Below are positions 8,413 to 16,435 of a stretch of 45,255 bases of DNA, in pieces. A program made the position numbers and the translations under genes. Source of the DNA: an uncultured Telmatospirillum sp. (GTDB lineage Bacteria; Pseudomonadota; Alphaproteobacteria; Rhodospirillales; Magnetospirillaceae); assembly GCA_903858635.1 (NCBI GenBank), contig CAIOJO010000124.1, positions 1 through 45,255 of the forward strand, written 5' to 3'. The notes under the pieces are model-generated. The model ran no database searches. It saw nothing but the letters and a program-made list of their open reading frames with translations, and was not told the origin of the DNA. How positions within the stretch are numbered: position 1 is the first letter of the stretch; every line of letters begins with the position of its first letter.

Positions 8413-9093
8413 TCACCCTCGGGACGGGCGGCGCACCAGGATCACCGGAATCTTGAGGCGGCGGGCGGCCGTCAGCTTGGCTTCGGTGGCCACACCGCCG
8501 CTGGCCTTGGTCACCACCAGGTCGATGGCGAAGGCCCGCATCAGGGCCAGTTCATCGGCCAGGCCGAACGGCCCGCGGCCGAGCACCAGCCGGTGCCGGG
8601 GGAAGGCCAAGCGTCCCCGGGGCTCGATCAGCCGCACGACATAGAGCGGGCCGCCGAAGCGGGCGAAGGCGGCCATTTCGCCGGCTCCCACCGTCAGCAG
8701 GATGCGGCGGCCGGTGGCCGCCGCCATCCGCGCCGCCATCGCCATATCCGCGGCCCAATGCCAGCGATCGCCGGGGTGCTTCTGCCAGGACGGCCGCACC
8801 AATCGTTCGAGGGGCAGGCCGAGGCGGGCGCAGGCGGCCCTGGCATGGGCCGAAATGGTGGTGGCGAAGGGATGGGTGGCATCGATCACCCGGGTGATCG
8901 CCGCTGCCTCGAGATAGGCGGCCAGCCCGTCGATGCCGCCGAACCCGCCGCTCCGCGTCTCGCCCGGCAGCACCGCATGGTGGCGCAGCCGCCCGGCCAG
9001 CGAAGTGACCACCTGCGTGCCTTCGGCCGTCAGACGGTGAGCCGCGGCCGCCGCCTCGGCGGTGCCGCCCAGGATGAGAATCTTATCCGGCAT
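8413..9093 (-). CDS. precorrin-6A reductase CobK
   Basis: NAD(P)H-dependent reductase of the corrin ring (CobK/CbiJ family), 226 residues. The N-terminal ILILGGTAEAAAAAHRL is the dinucleotide-binding start, VIDATHPFATTIS is the family's best-known motif, and VVTKASGGVATEAKL near the C-terminus is also typical. The ATG at 9093 lies within the last codons of cbiD, giving an 11-bp overlap and likely translational coupling. CobK and CbiJ are homologous; the assignment to precorrin-6A or cobalt-precorrin-6A depends on which pathway the organism uses. Confidence 0.93.
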   Translation of the reverse strand: MPDKILILGGTAEAAAAAHRLTAEGTQVVTSLAGRLRHHAVLPGETRSGGFGGIDGLAAYLEAAAITRVIDATHPFATTISAHARAACARLGLPLERLVRPSWQKHPGDRWHWAADMAMAARMAAATGRRILLTVGAGEMAAFARFGGPLYVVRLIEPRGRLAFPRHRLVLGRGPFGLADELALMRAFAIDLVVTKASGGVATEAKLTAARRLKIPVILVRRPSRG

Positions 9094-10135
9094 GACCGAT
9101 CAACCGTCCCTGGCGGTCGAACACCGCGACGTCCACCGACACCCCGCCGGACAGGGTGGCCAGGGCCGTTTCGCGGGCCCGCCGCGCCACCGCCTCGGCC
9201 AGCGGCAGAGCGGCGGCGATGGTCAGAATCTGCGCCGCCGACACCGCACTATCGGCCAGCCGTAGCTGTTCGGCGTCGCCCCCCTGCTCGGCCAGCAGTC
9301 GCCGCAGAAAGGCGAAATCCACCGCCGTCGCCTTGGAATGGAGGTCCATGGCGCCGGCCGCCAGTTTGGTCATCTTGGCAAATCCGCCGCCCAGGGTGAG
9401 GCGCGCCACCGGGTGCCGGCGCAGATATTTCAGCAGGGCTCCGGCGAATCCGCCCATGTCGATCATCGCCCGCTCGTCGAGGCCATGCAGGCGGCGCACG
9501 GCGCTTTCCGAGGTCTTGCCGGTGCAGCCGGCGACATGGTCGAGGCCACAGGCGCGGGCGACGTCGACGCCGCGCTGGATGGAATGGATCCAGGCGGCGC
9601 AGCTATAGGGGATGACCACCCCGGTGGTGCCCAGGATCGACAGTCCGCCGAGGATACCGAGGCGGCCGTTCATGGTCTGCGCCGCCAAGGCCGCGCCGCC
9701 CGGAATGGCGATGCTGACCAGGGCGTCGACCGGTGCCCCGAGGCTGCCCATGGCCGCGGCGATCTGCGCCCGCGGACCGGGATTGATGGCGGGCTCGCCC
9801 ACCGCCAGCGGCAGTCCGGGCAAGGTCACCCGGCCCACCCCGTCGCCCGCCTCGAAGACCAGGCCGCTGCCGGCCGCCAGGGCGGTCACGGTGACGACGA
9901 TCTCGGCTCCATGGGTCACGTCGGGATCATCGCCGGCATCCTTGATGATGCCGGTCCGGGCCCAATCGTCGCCCCGTTCGGTCCGGCTCAAGGCAAAACT
10001 GGGGGTGTCGCCGCGCGGCCGCCGGATCGCCACCGGGTCGGCGAAGACGCCGGTCAGCAGCGCTCCCCAGGCCGCCTTGGCGGCCGCCGCGGCACAGGCG
10101 CCGGTGGTCCAGCCTTTGCGCAGGGGTTTGTCCAA
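9083..10135 (-). CDS. cobalt-precorrin-5B C1-methyltransferase CbiD
   Basis: A 350-residue CbiD. Conserved blocks are RKGWTTGACAAAAAKAA at the N-terminus, INPGPRAQI, GGLSILGTTGVVIPYSCAAW and GGGFAKMTKLAAGAMDLH. CbiD carries out the C1 methylation that accompanies ring contraction in the anaerobic pathway and stands in for CobF in a number of bacteria. The start is TTG 10135, preceded by GAGGG; another start in frame would cost the conserved RKGWTTG text. It overlaps cobK by 11 bp and is divergent from cobA across about 105 bp. Confidence 0.95.
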   Translation of the reverse strand: MDKPLRKGWTTGACAAAAAKAAWGALLTGVFADPVAIRRPRGDTPSFALSRTERGDDWARTGIIKDAGDDPDVTHGAEIVVTVTALAAGSGLVFEAGDGVGRVTLPGLPLAVGEPAINPGPRAQIAAAMGSLGAPVDALVSIAIPGGAALAAQTMNGRLGILGGLSILGTTGVVIPYSCAAWIHSIQRGVDVARACGLDHVAGCTGKTSESAVRRLHGLDERAMIDMGGFAGALLKYLRRHPVARLTLGGGFAKMTKLAAGAMDLHSKATAVDFAFLRRLLAEQGGDAEQLRLADSAVSAAQILTIAAALPLAEAVARRARETALATLSGGVSVDVAVFDRQGRLIGHAG

Positions 10136-10155
10136 CGACCCTCATCCGTCCATCA

Positions 10156-10168
10156 TAGACCTAGTCTA
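10156..10168. promoter_or_regulatory. small palindrome in the cbiD-cobA divergent gap
   Basis: TAGAC-CTA-GTCTA is a perfect 5-bp-arm inverted repeat located 20 bp from the cbiD start and 72 bp before cobA. It may be a shared operator. No cobalamin riboswitch-like B12 box was recognised in this 105-bp gap. The longer string ATAGACCTAGT recurs at 24075. Confidence 0.3.
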
Positions 10169-10240
10169 CTTACCACGGTGGCATCGCCCCGGCAGCGAAA
10201 AGCGGTTTTCGCCGACGGTGAAATCGGTATAGTCCGGGCC

Positions 10241-11032
10241 ATGGAACGCCTCCCTTTTTCCCTTCCCGACATGGAGCCTGGCCAGGTCTGGCTGGTCGGC
10301 GCCGGACCGGGCGACCCCGGCCTGTTGTCGCTGCTGGCCCTGCAGGCCCTGCGCCAGGCCGATGTGGTGGTTTACGACGCGCTGGTCGATCCGCGCGTGC
10401 TCGACCTGGCCAACCCCGCCGCGGTCCGCGAATATGCCGGCAAACGGGGCGGCAAGCCGTCGGCCCGCCAGCCCGACATCTCGGAACGATTGATCGCCCT
10501 GGCCCGCTTGGGCCGGCGCGTGCTGCGCCTGAAAGGCGGGGATCCCTTCGTGTTCGGCCGTGGCGCCGAGGAAGCCTTGGCCCTGGTCGAAGCCGGGATC
10601 ACCTTCCGCGTGGTACCGGGCATCACCTCGGGTATCGGCGGCCTGGCCTATGCCGGGATTCCGGCCACCTCGCGGGAGACCAATTCGGCCATCGCCTTCG
10701 TCACCGGCCACGATGCATCGGGCGACGTGCCGGACAGCCTGGACTGGCACAGCCTGGCCAAGGCGGTGCCAGTGCTGGTGTTCTACATGGCGCTCAAGCA
10801 TCTCGACCGCATCGCCGGCCAGTTGATCGCGGCCGGCCGCTCGCCGGACGAACCGGTGGCGGTGGTGTCGCGGGCATCCACGCCGGCGCAGAAGGTGATC
10901 ACCGCAACCCTCGGCGAAATCGCCGCCGTGGCGCGACGTGAAGCCATCGAGCCGCCGGCCCTGGTGGTGGTCGGCAAGGTGGTCGATCTACGCCCACGCC
11001 TGGCTTGGCTGCCGGAAGATCCCGCTGTTTAG
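10241..11032 (+). CDS. uroporphyrinogen-III C-methyltransferase CobA
   Basis: SAM-dependent SUMT that converts uroporphyrinogen III to precorrin-2, the entry to cobalamin and sirohaem. The protein has 263 residues. WLVGAGPGDPGLLSL is the SAM loop, VVYDALVD follows, then RLKGGDPFVFGRGAEEA, VVPGITSGIGGLAYAGIP and PVLVFYMALKHL, all standard for SUMT. It has no CysG-type N-terminal dehydrogenase domain, so it is a single-function enzyme. The frame stays open far upstream, opposite cbiD, but ATG 10241 gives the normal family N-terminus. A repeat begins right at the stop codon. Confidence 0.95.
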   Translation: MERLPFSLPDMEPGQVWLVGAGPGDPGLLSLLALQALRQADVVVYDALVDPRVLDLANPAAVREYAGKRGGKPSARQPDISERLIALARLGRRVLRLKGGDPFVFGRGAEEALALVEAGITFRVVPGITSGIGGLAYAGIPATSRETNSAIAFVTGHDASGDVPDSLDWHSLAKAVPVLVFYMALKHLDRIAGQLIAAGRSPDEPVAVVSRASTPAQKVITATLGEIAAVARREAIEPPALVVVGKVVDLRPRLAWLPEDPAV

Positions 11033-11125
11033 GGGGGCCGGCGTCCCCGCCGGCCTGCGCCGCGGAGCGGCGGAATGCCTTATGCCGGCTTCGCCGGCAC
11101 GCCGGCTGGAAGCCGGCGCCACTGG
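11033..11125. repeat. palindromic intergenic repeat, family A copy 2
   Basis: Begins at the cobA stop with GGGGGCCGGCGTCCCCGCC and ends GCCGGCGCCACTGG, with internal CGCCGCGGAGCGGCGG and GCCGGCTTCGCCGGC hairpins. It is less symmetric than the copy at 4308 but has the same outer-arm and inner-hairpin design and spacing. Confidence 0.75.
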
Positions 11126-11153
11126 GTTTGATCGCTAACCGAGGTTCGCCGCG

Positions 11154-11909
11154 TTGGACTATCACGCCGCTGTGCTGACCACCCTGCAGCTGTGCCATGT
11201 CGCCCTGTCGGGCGAGGGCGGCCTGCTGGCCAGCCTGGCCCTGGCCGGCCTGGTCGGCGGGGTCAGCCATTGCGCCGGCATGTGCGGCCCGTTCGTCCTG
11301 TCGCAGGTCGCCGCCCGCCTGGAAGGCACCCCGGCCGGGAGCATGCGCGAATGGCATCGCCTGGCCGGCGCCGCCTTGCTGCCCTACCATCTGGGCCGCG
11401 CCACCACCTATGCCGGCCTGGGCGCCGCCGGTGCCCTGTTGGCCGGCTCGCTGGTGCAACGGGCCGGTCTGCACTGGCTGTCGGCCGGCCTCCTGTTGTT
11501 CGCCGCGCTGTTCATGCTGGCGATGGCGGTGCCGGCTCTGCAGCGCCTGCGATCCGTTTCCACCGCGGACGACGGATGGTGGAGCCGTGGCCTGGGCGGT
11601 CTGGCCCGGCCACTGTTCGCCCAGCCGACCGGCTGGCGCGGCTATGGCCTTGGCCTGCTGCTCGGCTTCCTGCCCTGCGGCCTGGTCTACGGCGCCGTGG
11701 CCGCCGCAGCGGCCACCGGCAGCGGCCTGGCCGGGGCGGTCGCCATGCTGGCCTTCACCGCCGGCACCCTGCCCAGCCTGGTCGCCATCGGGCTGGTCGG
11801 CCATCTGGCCGGACAACGCTGGCGCACCCACATCCTGCGTTATGCGCCCTTGCTGCTGCTGGTCAATGCCGGCATCCTGACCCTTCTGGCCTGGCGCCAT
11901 CTGGCGTGA
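11154..11909 (+). CDS. COG2836 (UreH-like/TauE-SafE superfamily) membrane protein
   Basis: A 251-residue polytopic protein with about six membrane segments. The motif GGVSHCAGMCGPFV near residue 40 has the paired Cys that marks the COG2836 heavy-metal-handling branch, and GFLPCGLVYGA lies in the second half. Family members are linked to copper delivery and cytochrome oxidase assembly or to urease nickel. The SCO1 gene follows after about 20 bp, which favours the copper/oxidase role here. The start is a TTG at 11154, with GAGG upstream; GTG 11172 is an alternative. Confidence 0.85.
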   Translation: MDYHAAVLTTLQLCHVALSGEGGLLASLALAGLVGGVSHCAGMCGPFVLSQVAARLEGTPAGSMREWHRLAGAALLPYHLGRATTYAGLGAAGALLAGSLVQRAGLHWLSAGLLLFAALFMLAMAVPALQRLRSVSTADDGWWSRGLGGLARPLFAQPTGWRGYGLGLLLGFLPCGLVYGAVAAAAATGSGLAGAVAMLAFTAGTLPSLVAIGLVGHLAGQRWRTHILRYAPLLLLVNAGILTLLAWRHLA

Positions 11910-11930
11910 TCCTCTTGCGGCGTGACGTCC

Positions 11931-12554
11931 ATGGTTGACAACAAACCTCCTGCCGGCAACCGGCCGACCAAGCTGATTGCCGCGGTCTTCACCGGCATTG
12001 CCGCCTTGCTGGTGGTGGCCCTGTTGGCCGTCCTGCCGCGCCTGCTGGAAAGCAGCGGCCAGGGTCCCGCCATCGGCGGGCCGTTCCGGCTGATCGATCA
12101 GACCGGCAAGACGGTCACCGATGCCGATTACCGCGGCAAGCTGATGCTGGTCTATTTCGGCTATACGTTCTGCCCGGATGTCTGTCCGACCACCCTGGGC
12201 GCCATGGCCCAGGCCTACGACCAGCTGTCGCCGGCGCAACGGGACCAGGTGGTGCCGATCTTCATCACCGTCGACCCGGAGCGCGACACGGTGGACCAGA
12301 TGGCCAGCTACGTGGCCAATTTCTCGCCGGCCCTGGTCGGCTTGACCGGCAGTCCCGACGAGGTCAAACCGGTGCTGCAGGAATACCGCGTCTATGCCGC
12401 CAAGGCCGAGGGCAACGGCCCCAATTACAGCGTCGATCACAGCTCGATCATCTATCTGATGGACAAGAACGGCAAGTTCTCCACCCATTTCGACGGCAAT
12501 GCCTCGCCCCCGCAGATCGCCGAGGGCGTCAAGAAGCTGCTGGCGGCGGGATGA
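11931..12554 (+). CDS. SCO1/SenC-family copper chaperone
   Basis: A membrane-anchored thioredoxin-fold protein of 207 residues that helps assemble the CuA/CuB centre of cytochrome oxidase. One membrane segment lies at about residues 15-38 (LIAAVFTGIAALLVVALLAV). The domain follows, with the copper-binding CPDVC at about residue 82 and the conserved His in DHSSIIYLMDK. The ATG at 11931 is the likely start; a GTG at 11922 would add three residues. Its stop overlaps the start of cobB (ATGA), so it is coupled both to a copper-related gene upstream and to a corrinoid gene downstream. Confidence 0.93.
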   Translation: MVDNKPPAGNRPTKLIAAVFTGIAALLVVALLAVLPRLLESSGQGPAIGGPFRLIDQTGKTVTDADYRGKLMLVYFGYTFCPDVCPTTLGAMAQAYDQLSPAQRDQVVPIFITVDPERDTVDQMASYVANFSPALVGLTGSPDEVKPVLQEYRVYAAKAEGNGPNYSVDHSSIIYLMDKNGKFSTHFDGNASPPQIAEGVKKLLAAG

Positions 12555-13885
12555 GCCCGGCCGCCGGGCTGGGCATCGCGGCGCCCGCCTCGGGCAGCGG
12601 CAAGACCATCGTCACCCTCGCCCTGTTGCGCGCGTTGCGGCAGCGCGGCCTGGCCGTCGCCTCGGCCAAGGTCGGGCCGGATTATATCGATCCGGCCTTC
12701 CATGCCGCCGCCAGCGGCCGCCCCTGCCTCAACCTGGATGGCTGGGCGATGCGGCCGGCAACCATCGCCGGCCATTTGGGCGCCCTGGCGGATCAGGCCG
12801 AGCTGATCCTGTGCGAAGGCGTGATGGGCCTGTTCGACGGCGCCCTGGTGGCGGAGGGCCAGAACGCCGGCTCGACGGCGGATATGGCGGCGCTGCTCGG
12901 CTGGCCGGTCATCCTGCTGGTCGACCTGAAGGGTCAGGCGGCCTCGGCGGCCGCCCTGGTGGAGGGATTTCGCCGGCATCGTAGCGATATCCGCATCGCC
13001 GGTGTGCTGTTCAACCGGGTCGGCAGCACCAATCACCGGATCATGGTCGAGCGGGCCTGCCGGGCCGCCTGCCCCGATCTGGCCCTGCTCGGCTGGCTGC
13101 CGACCAGCCCGGCCTTGGCCCTGCCGGACCGCCATCTCGGCCTGGTCCCGGCCGGCGAAACCGGCCATCTCGAAAGCCGGCTGGAGGCGGCGGCGGCGCT
13201 GATCGCCCAGCATGTCGATCTGCACCGGCTGATCGACCTGGCGCGGCCCTCCGGCCTGGCTCCCGGGGCCGCCCAGCCGCCGCTGGCACCGCTCGGCCGG
13301 CATATCGCGGTGGCCCGCGACGCCGCCTTCGCCTTCGCCTATCCGGCGGTGCTCGACGGCTGGCGGCAGGCCGGCACCACCCTCTCCTGGTTCTCGCCGC
13401 TGGCCGACCAGGCGCCGGACGCCACGGCCGACGCCGTATTCCTGCCCGGCGGCTATCCCGAACTGCATGGCGGCCGGCTGGCCGCCGCCGACGCCTTCCT
13501 GGGTGGCCTGCGGGCGGCGGCGGCTCGAGGCGCCTGGATCTACGGCGAATGCGGCGGCTACATGGTTCTGGGCGACGCCATCGAGGATGCCGACGGCCTG
13601 TCGCACCGCATGGCTGGGTTGCTCCCGGTGACCACCAGTTTCGCCCAGCGCCGGCTGCATCTCGGCTATCGCCGGCTGTGCCTGGCCGCCGATACCCCGC
13701 TGGGGCAGGCCACCGCGTCCTTCCGCGGACACGAGTTCCATTACTCCAGCATCACCGCCGAGGCCGCGGGCAACCCATTATTTCTGGTCAGTGACGCGGC
13801 CGGCCGGCCGGCCGCGGCGGCGGGGCGGATTGACGGACGGGTCATGGGCTCCTTCATGCATCTGGTGGATGCCGAAGCGGACTGA
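12551..13885 (+). CDS. cobyrinic acid a,c-diamide synthase (CobB/CbiA)
   Basis: Glutamine-dependent amidation of the a and c carboxylates of the corrin ring, 444 residues. The N-terminal ATPase domain has the P-loop ASGSGKTIVTLAL at about residues 14-26 and AKVGPDYIDPAFH. The C-terminal class I amidotransferase domain has the nucleophilic Cys in YGECGGYMVLG and the catalytic His in FRGHEFHYS. CbiA acts on cobyrinate and CobB on hydrogenobyrinate, and these cannot be told apart by eye. The start ATG overlaps the SCO1 stop by 4 bp. Confidence 0.94.
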   Translation: MSPAAGLGIAAPASGSGKTIVTLALLRALRQRGLAVASAKVGPDYIDPAFHAAASGRPCLNLDGWAMRPATIAGHLGALADQAELILCEGVMGLFDGALVAEGQNAGSTADMAALLGWPVILLVDLKGQAASAAALVEGFRRHRSDIRIAGVLFNRVGSTNHRIMVERACRAACPDLALLGWLPTSPALALPDRHLGLVPAGETGHLESRLEAAAALIAQHVDLHRLIDLARPSGLAPGAAQPPLAPLGRHIAVARDAAFAFAYPAVLDGWRQAGTTLSWFSPLADQAPDATADAVFLPGGYPELHGGRLAAADAFLGGLRAAAARGAWIYGECGGYMVLGDAIEDADGLSHRMAGLLPVTTSFAQRRLHLGYRRLCLAADTPLGQATASFRGHEFHYSSITAEAAGNPLFLVSDAAGRPAAAAGRIDGRVMGSFMHLVDAEAD

Positions 13886-13917
13886 ACGGCCATTCAGGAA
13901 ACAATCAAGAATTTTTT

Positions 13918-13942
13918 GTGACGTTCACGCAAAATTATTGCG
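13918..13942. promoter_or_regulatory. tandem inverted repeats before phaZ
   Basis: GTGA-CGT-TCAC (13918-13928) is immediately followed by CGCAA-AATTA-TTGCG (13928-13942), and TTGCGTTGCAA overlaps the latter. They lie about 70-95 bp before the phaZ ATG in an otherwise AT-rich patch after a run of six T. This is a plausible promoter/operator region; the regulator (PhaR-like or CRP/FNR-like) is not identifiable. Confidence 0.4.
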
Positions 13943-14011
13943 TTGCAACCGTGCTGGCACTTCGGCCCTAATCCCCGACATTGGTCGTACGGCGAAGGTG
14001 CAGAGGGTCAT

Positions 14012-15319
14012 ATGCTCTACAACATGCATGAGATGCAGCACGCGGCGCTGACGCCGGTTCGCTTTGCCGCGGAGGCGCTGCAGCATTTCTACACCAACCC
14101 CTGGGTCCCGGCGGCCTATACCGGGTTCGGCCGCACCGTGGCGGCCAGCTGCGAGCTGCTCGAGCGCACCACCCGCAAGTACAGGAAGCCGGAGTTCGGG
14201 CTGCCGACCACGGTGATCCACGGCGAGACCGTCGCCGTCACCGAGGAACAGGCCCTGTGCACCGGTTTCTGCACCCTTCTGCATTTCGCCCGCGAGGGCG
14301 TCCATGGGCAGCCGCGCGTGCTGCTGGTGGCGCCGATGTCGGGCCATTATGCCACCCTGTTGCGGGGCACGGTCGAGGCCATGCTGCCCGACTACGACCT
14401 CTACATCACCGACTGGGTGGATGCCCGCGAGGTGCCGATCGAGCGGGGCAGCTTCGATCTCGACGACTATGTCGACCTGATGGCCCGCTTCCTGCGCCAT
14501 CTCGGCCCCAACACCCATGTGGTGGCGGTCTGCCAGCCGAGCGTGCCGGTACTGGCGGCGATCTCGCTGATGGCGGCCGATGACGATCCCTGCCAGCCGG
14601 CGTCAATGGTGCTGATGGGCGGGCCGATCGATACCCGCATCAATCCGACCAAGGTCAATGAATTCGCCACCACGCGGCCGTTCAGCTGGTTCGCCGATCA
14701 TGTCATCCACGGCGTCCCGCTGAATTGTCCGGGCCGCGGCCGCGAGGTCTATCCCGGCTTCATCCAGCTGACCGGCTTCATGGCGATGAACGCCGACCGC
14801 CATGTCGACGCCCATATGAAGCTGTTTCAGCATCTGGTCCGGGGCGACGGCGATTCGGCCGAACAGCATCGGGATTTCTATGACGAGTACCTGTCGGTGA
14901 TGGATCTGCCGGCGGAATTCTATCTGCAGACGATCGGTCAGGTGTTCCAGGATCATCTGTTGCCACAGGGCCTGATGACCTGTCGCGGCAGCCCCATCGA
15001 TCCGTCATTGATCCGGCGGACCGCCTTGATGACCGTCGAAGGCGAAAAAGACGACATCACCGGCCCCGGCCAATGCCTGGCCGCCCATAATCTTTGTACG
15101 GGCCTTCCCCCCGGCATGCGCCGCCACCATCTCCAGCCGAAGGTTGGCCATTACGGCATCTTCCATGGGCGCCGCTGGCGCCAGGAGATCCTTCCCAATG
15201 TCAGTGAGTTCATCCGCCACCATGACGCAACCCTTCTGGCGCACAAAACGGTTGAACGACATGACCCCTTCGGAATGGGAATCCTTGTGCGACGGCTGCG
15301 GCAAATGCTGCCTGCATAA
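14012..15319 (+). CDS. intracellular poly(3-hydroxybutyrate) depolymerase PhaZ
   Basis: A 435-residue alpha/beta-hydrolase-like depolymerase that mobilises native PHB granules. It starts [13 protein letters not shown], typical of the PhaZ1/PhaZa1 intracellular family, and has no signal peptide. The nucleophile motif is VCQPSVP at about residue 174, where a Cys replaces the usual Ser, as established for the Ralstonia enzyme. Further blocks are [10 protein letters not shown] and [15 protein letters not shown] (Asp), and the catalytic His is probably in [13 protein letters not shown]. The ATG at 14012 has GAGGG upstream. The gene overlaps the start of the YcgN-like gene by about 98 bp. Confidence 0.95.
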   Translation: MLYNMHEMQHAALTPVRFAAEALQHFYTNPWVPAAYTGFGRTVAASCELLERTTRKYRKPEFGLPTTVIHGETVAVTEEQALCTGFCTLLHFAREGVHGQPRVLLVAPMSGHYATLLRGTVEAMLPDYDLYITDWVDAREVPIERGSFDLDDYVDLMARFLRHLGPNTHVVAVCQPSVPVLAAISLMAADDDPCQPASMVLMGGPIDTRINPTKVNEFATTRPFSWFADHVIHGVPLNCPGRGREVYPGFIQLTGFMAMNADRHVDAHMKLFQHLVRGDGDSAEQHRDFYDEYLSVMDLPAEFYLQTIGQVFQDHLLPQGLMTCRGSPIDPSLIRRTALMTVEGEKDDITGPGQCLAAHNLCTGLPPGMRRHHLQPKVGHYGIFHGRRWRQEILPNVSEFIRHHDATLLAHKTVERHDPFGMGILVRRLRQMLPA

Positions 15320-15656
15320 GCTGCAATTCGAGGACACCGGCGAGCTCTGCTACACCAACGTGGCCTGCCGCCTGCTCGACCTCGATACCTGCCGCTGCAG
15401 CAAATACCAGCAGCGCGAACGCTTCGTCCCCGATTGCGTCCGCCTCGAACCCGGCAATATCGCCGAATTGACCTGGATGCCGTCGACCTGCGCCTATCGC
15501 CTGCTGGCCGAAGGCAAGGATCTGCCGCACTGGCATCCGCTGGTCACCGGCGACCCCAATTCGGTGCATGACGCGGGGATCTCGGTGCTGGGCCGGGTGG
15601 TTCCGGAGAAGCGGGCCTGGACCTTGGAGCACCATATCGTCGACTGGCCCATGTGA
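15222..15656 (+). CDS. YcgN/UPF0260-family Cys-rich protein
   Basis: A 144-residue protein of the YcgN family. The N-terminal [14 protein letters not shown] matches the family start, followed by [20 protein letters not shown], which holds four Cys. Further Cys occur in [23 protein letters not shown] and [20 protein letters not shown]. The Cys pattern suggests binding of metal or an Fe-S cluster, as in YkgJ-like zinc/iron-chelating proteins. The function is not established. I chose ATG 15222 on family resemblance; it lies inside the end of phaZ in another frame, an overlap of 98 bp. Confidence 0.9.
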   Translation: MTQPFWRTKRLNDMTPSEWESLCDGCGKCCLHKLQFEDTGELCYTNVACRLLDLDTCRCSKYQQRERFVPDCVRLEPGNIAELTWMPSTCAYRLLAEGKDLPHWHPLVTGDPNSVHDAGISVLGRVVPEKRAWTLEHHIVDWPM

Positions 15657-15733
15657 CCGCCAACCCCTTCTGGCGTTCCGAGCTTCGTGCTAAGTCTTGC
15701 CGGCCACACCCCATCTTCGGAGCGCCGTGCGCC

Positions 15734-16429
15734 GTGAATCCGGCCGACCATCTGCTGATCGACGGAACCAGGGTGCCGCTCAGGGTGCGCCGTCATCCCC
15801 GAGCGGCCAAGATGTCGCTGCGGCTCGATCCGCGCGACGGAGCGGTGGTGCTGGTCCTGCCGCACCGGGTGCCGCTCGGCCAGGCCATCGCCTTCGCCCA
15901 TGACCATAGCGCCTGGCTGGCCAGCCGACTGGCCGCCTTGCCGCACCGTATCGCCTTCGCCGACGGCGCCACGGTGCCGGTCGCGGGCCAGCCCCATCTG
16001 CTGCGGCACGATCCACAGGGCCGGTGCGGGGTGTGGGCGGCGGACGGGCTGATCCATGTGAGCGGCCGGTCCGAGCATTTCGCCCGACGGGTGGCCGATT
16101 GGCTGAAGACCCGGGCCCGGGCCGACATCACCCGACAGGCGCCGCCGCTGGCGGCGGCGGTGGGCGGCCGGATCGCCCAGATCCGCTTGCGCGACACCCG
16201 CTCACGCTGGGGCAGTTGCAACGCCCGCGGCCATCTGGCCTTCTCGTGGCGGCTGGTGCTGGCGCCCCCCGAAGTGCTGGGCTATGTGGTGGCCCATGAA
16301 GTCTGCCATCTGGTCGAGATGAACCATTCGCCAGCCTTCTGGCGCCTGGTCGAGACTCTGACGCCGGATTCCGCCACCGCCCGTCACTGGCTGAAACGCC
16401 ACGGCGCCGACCTGCACCGCTACGGCTGA
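15734..16429 (+). CDS. YgjP/COG1451-family metallopeptidase-like protein
   Basis: A predicted zinc-dependent peptidase of the YgjP (DUF45/WLM-like) family, about 231 residues. The active-site text is HEVCHLVEMNHSPAFW (HExxH plus downstream His) at roughly residues 188-203, preceded by the family signature RDTRSRWGSC. The GTG at 15734 gives a normal N-terminus; the frame is also open from an ATG at 15653, overlapping the upstream stop. No signal peptide is evident, so it is probably cytoplasmic. The physiological substrate is unknown. Confidence 0.85.
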   Translation: MNPADHLLIDGTRVPLRVRRHPRAAKMSLRLDPRDGAVVLVLPHRVPLGQAIAFAHDHSAWLASRLAALPHRIAFADGATVPVAGQPHLLRHDPQGRCGVWAADGLIHVSGRSEHFARRVADWLKTRARADITRQAPPLAAAVGGRIAQIRLRDTRSRWGSCNARGHLAFSWRLVLAPPEVLGYVVAHEVCHLVEMNHSPAFWRLVETLTPDSATARHWLKRHGADLHRYG

Positions 16430-16435
16430 GCACCA

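Noticed and set aside
9338-10240. Long N-terminal extension of the cobA frame
   Set aside because: It is antisense to cbiD and has low-complexity composition; SUMT begins normally at ATG 10241.
10899-12488. 529-residue minus-strand frame opposite the COG2836 and SCO1 genes
   Set aside because: Gln/Gly/His-rich shadow; the plus strand carries two recognised families.
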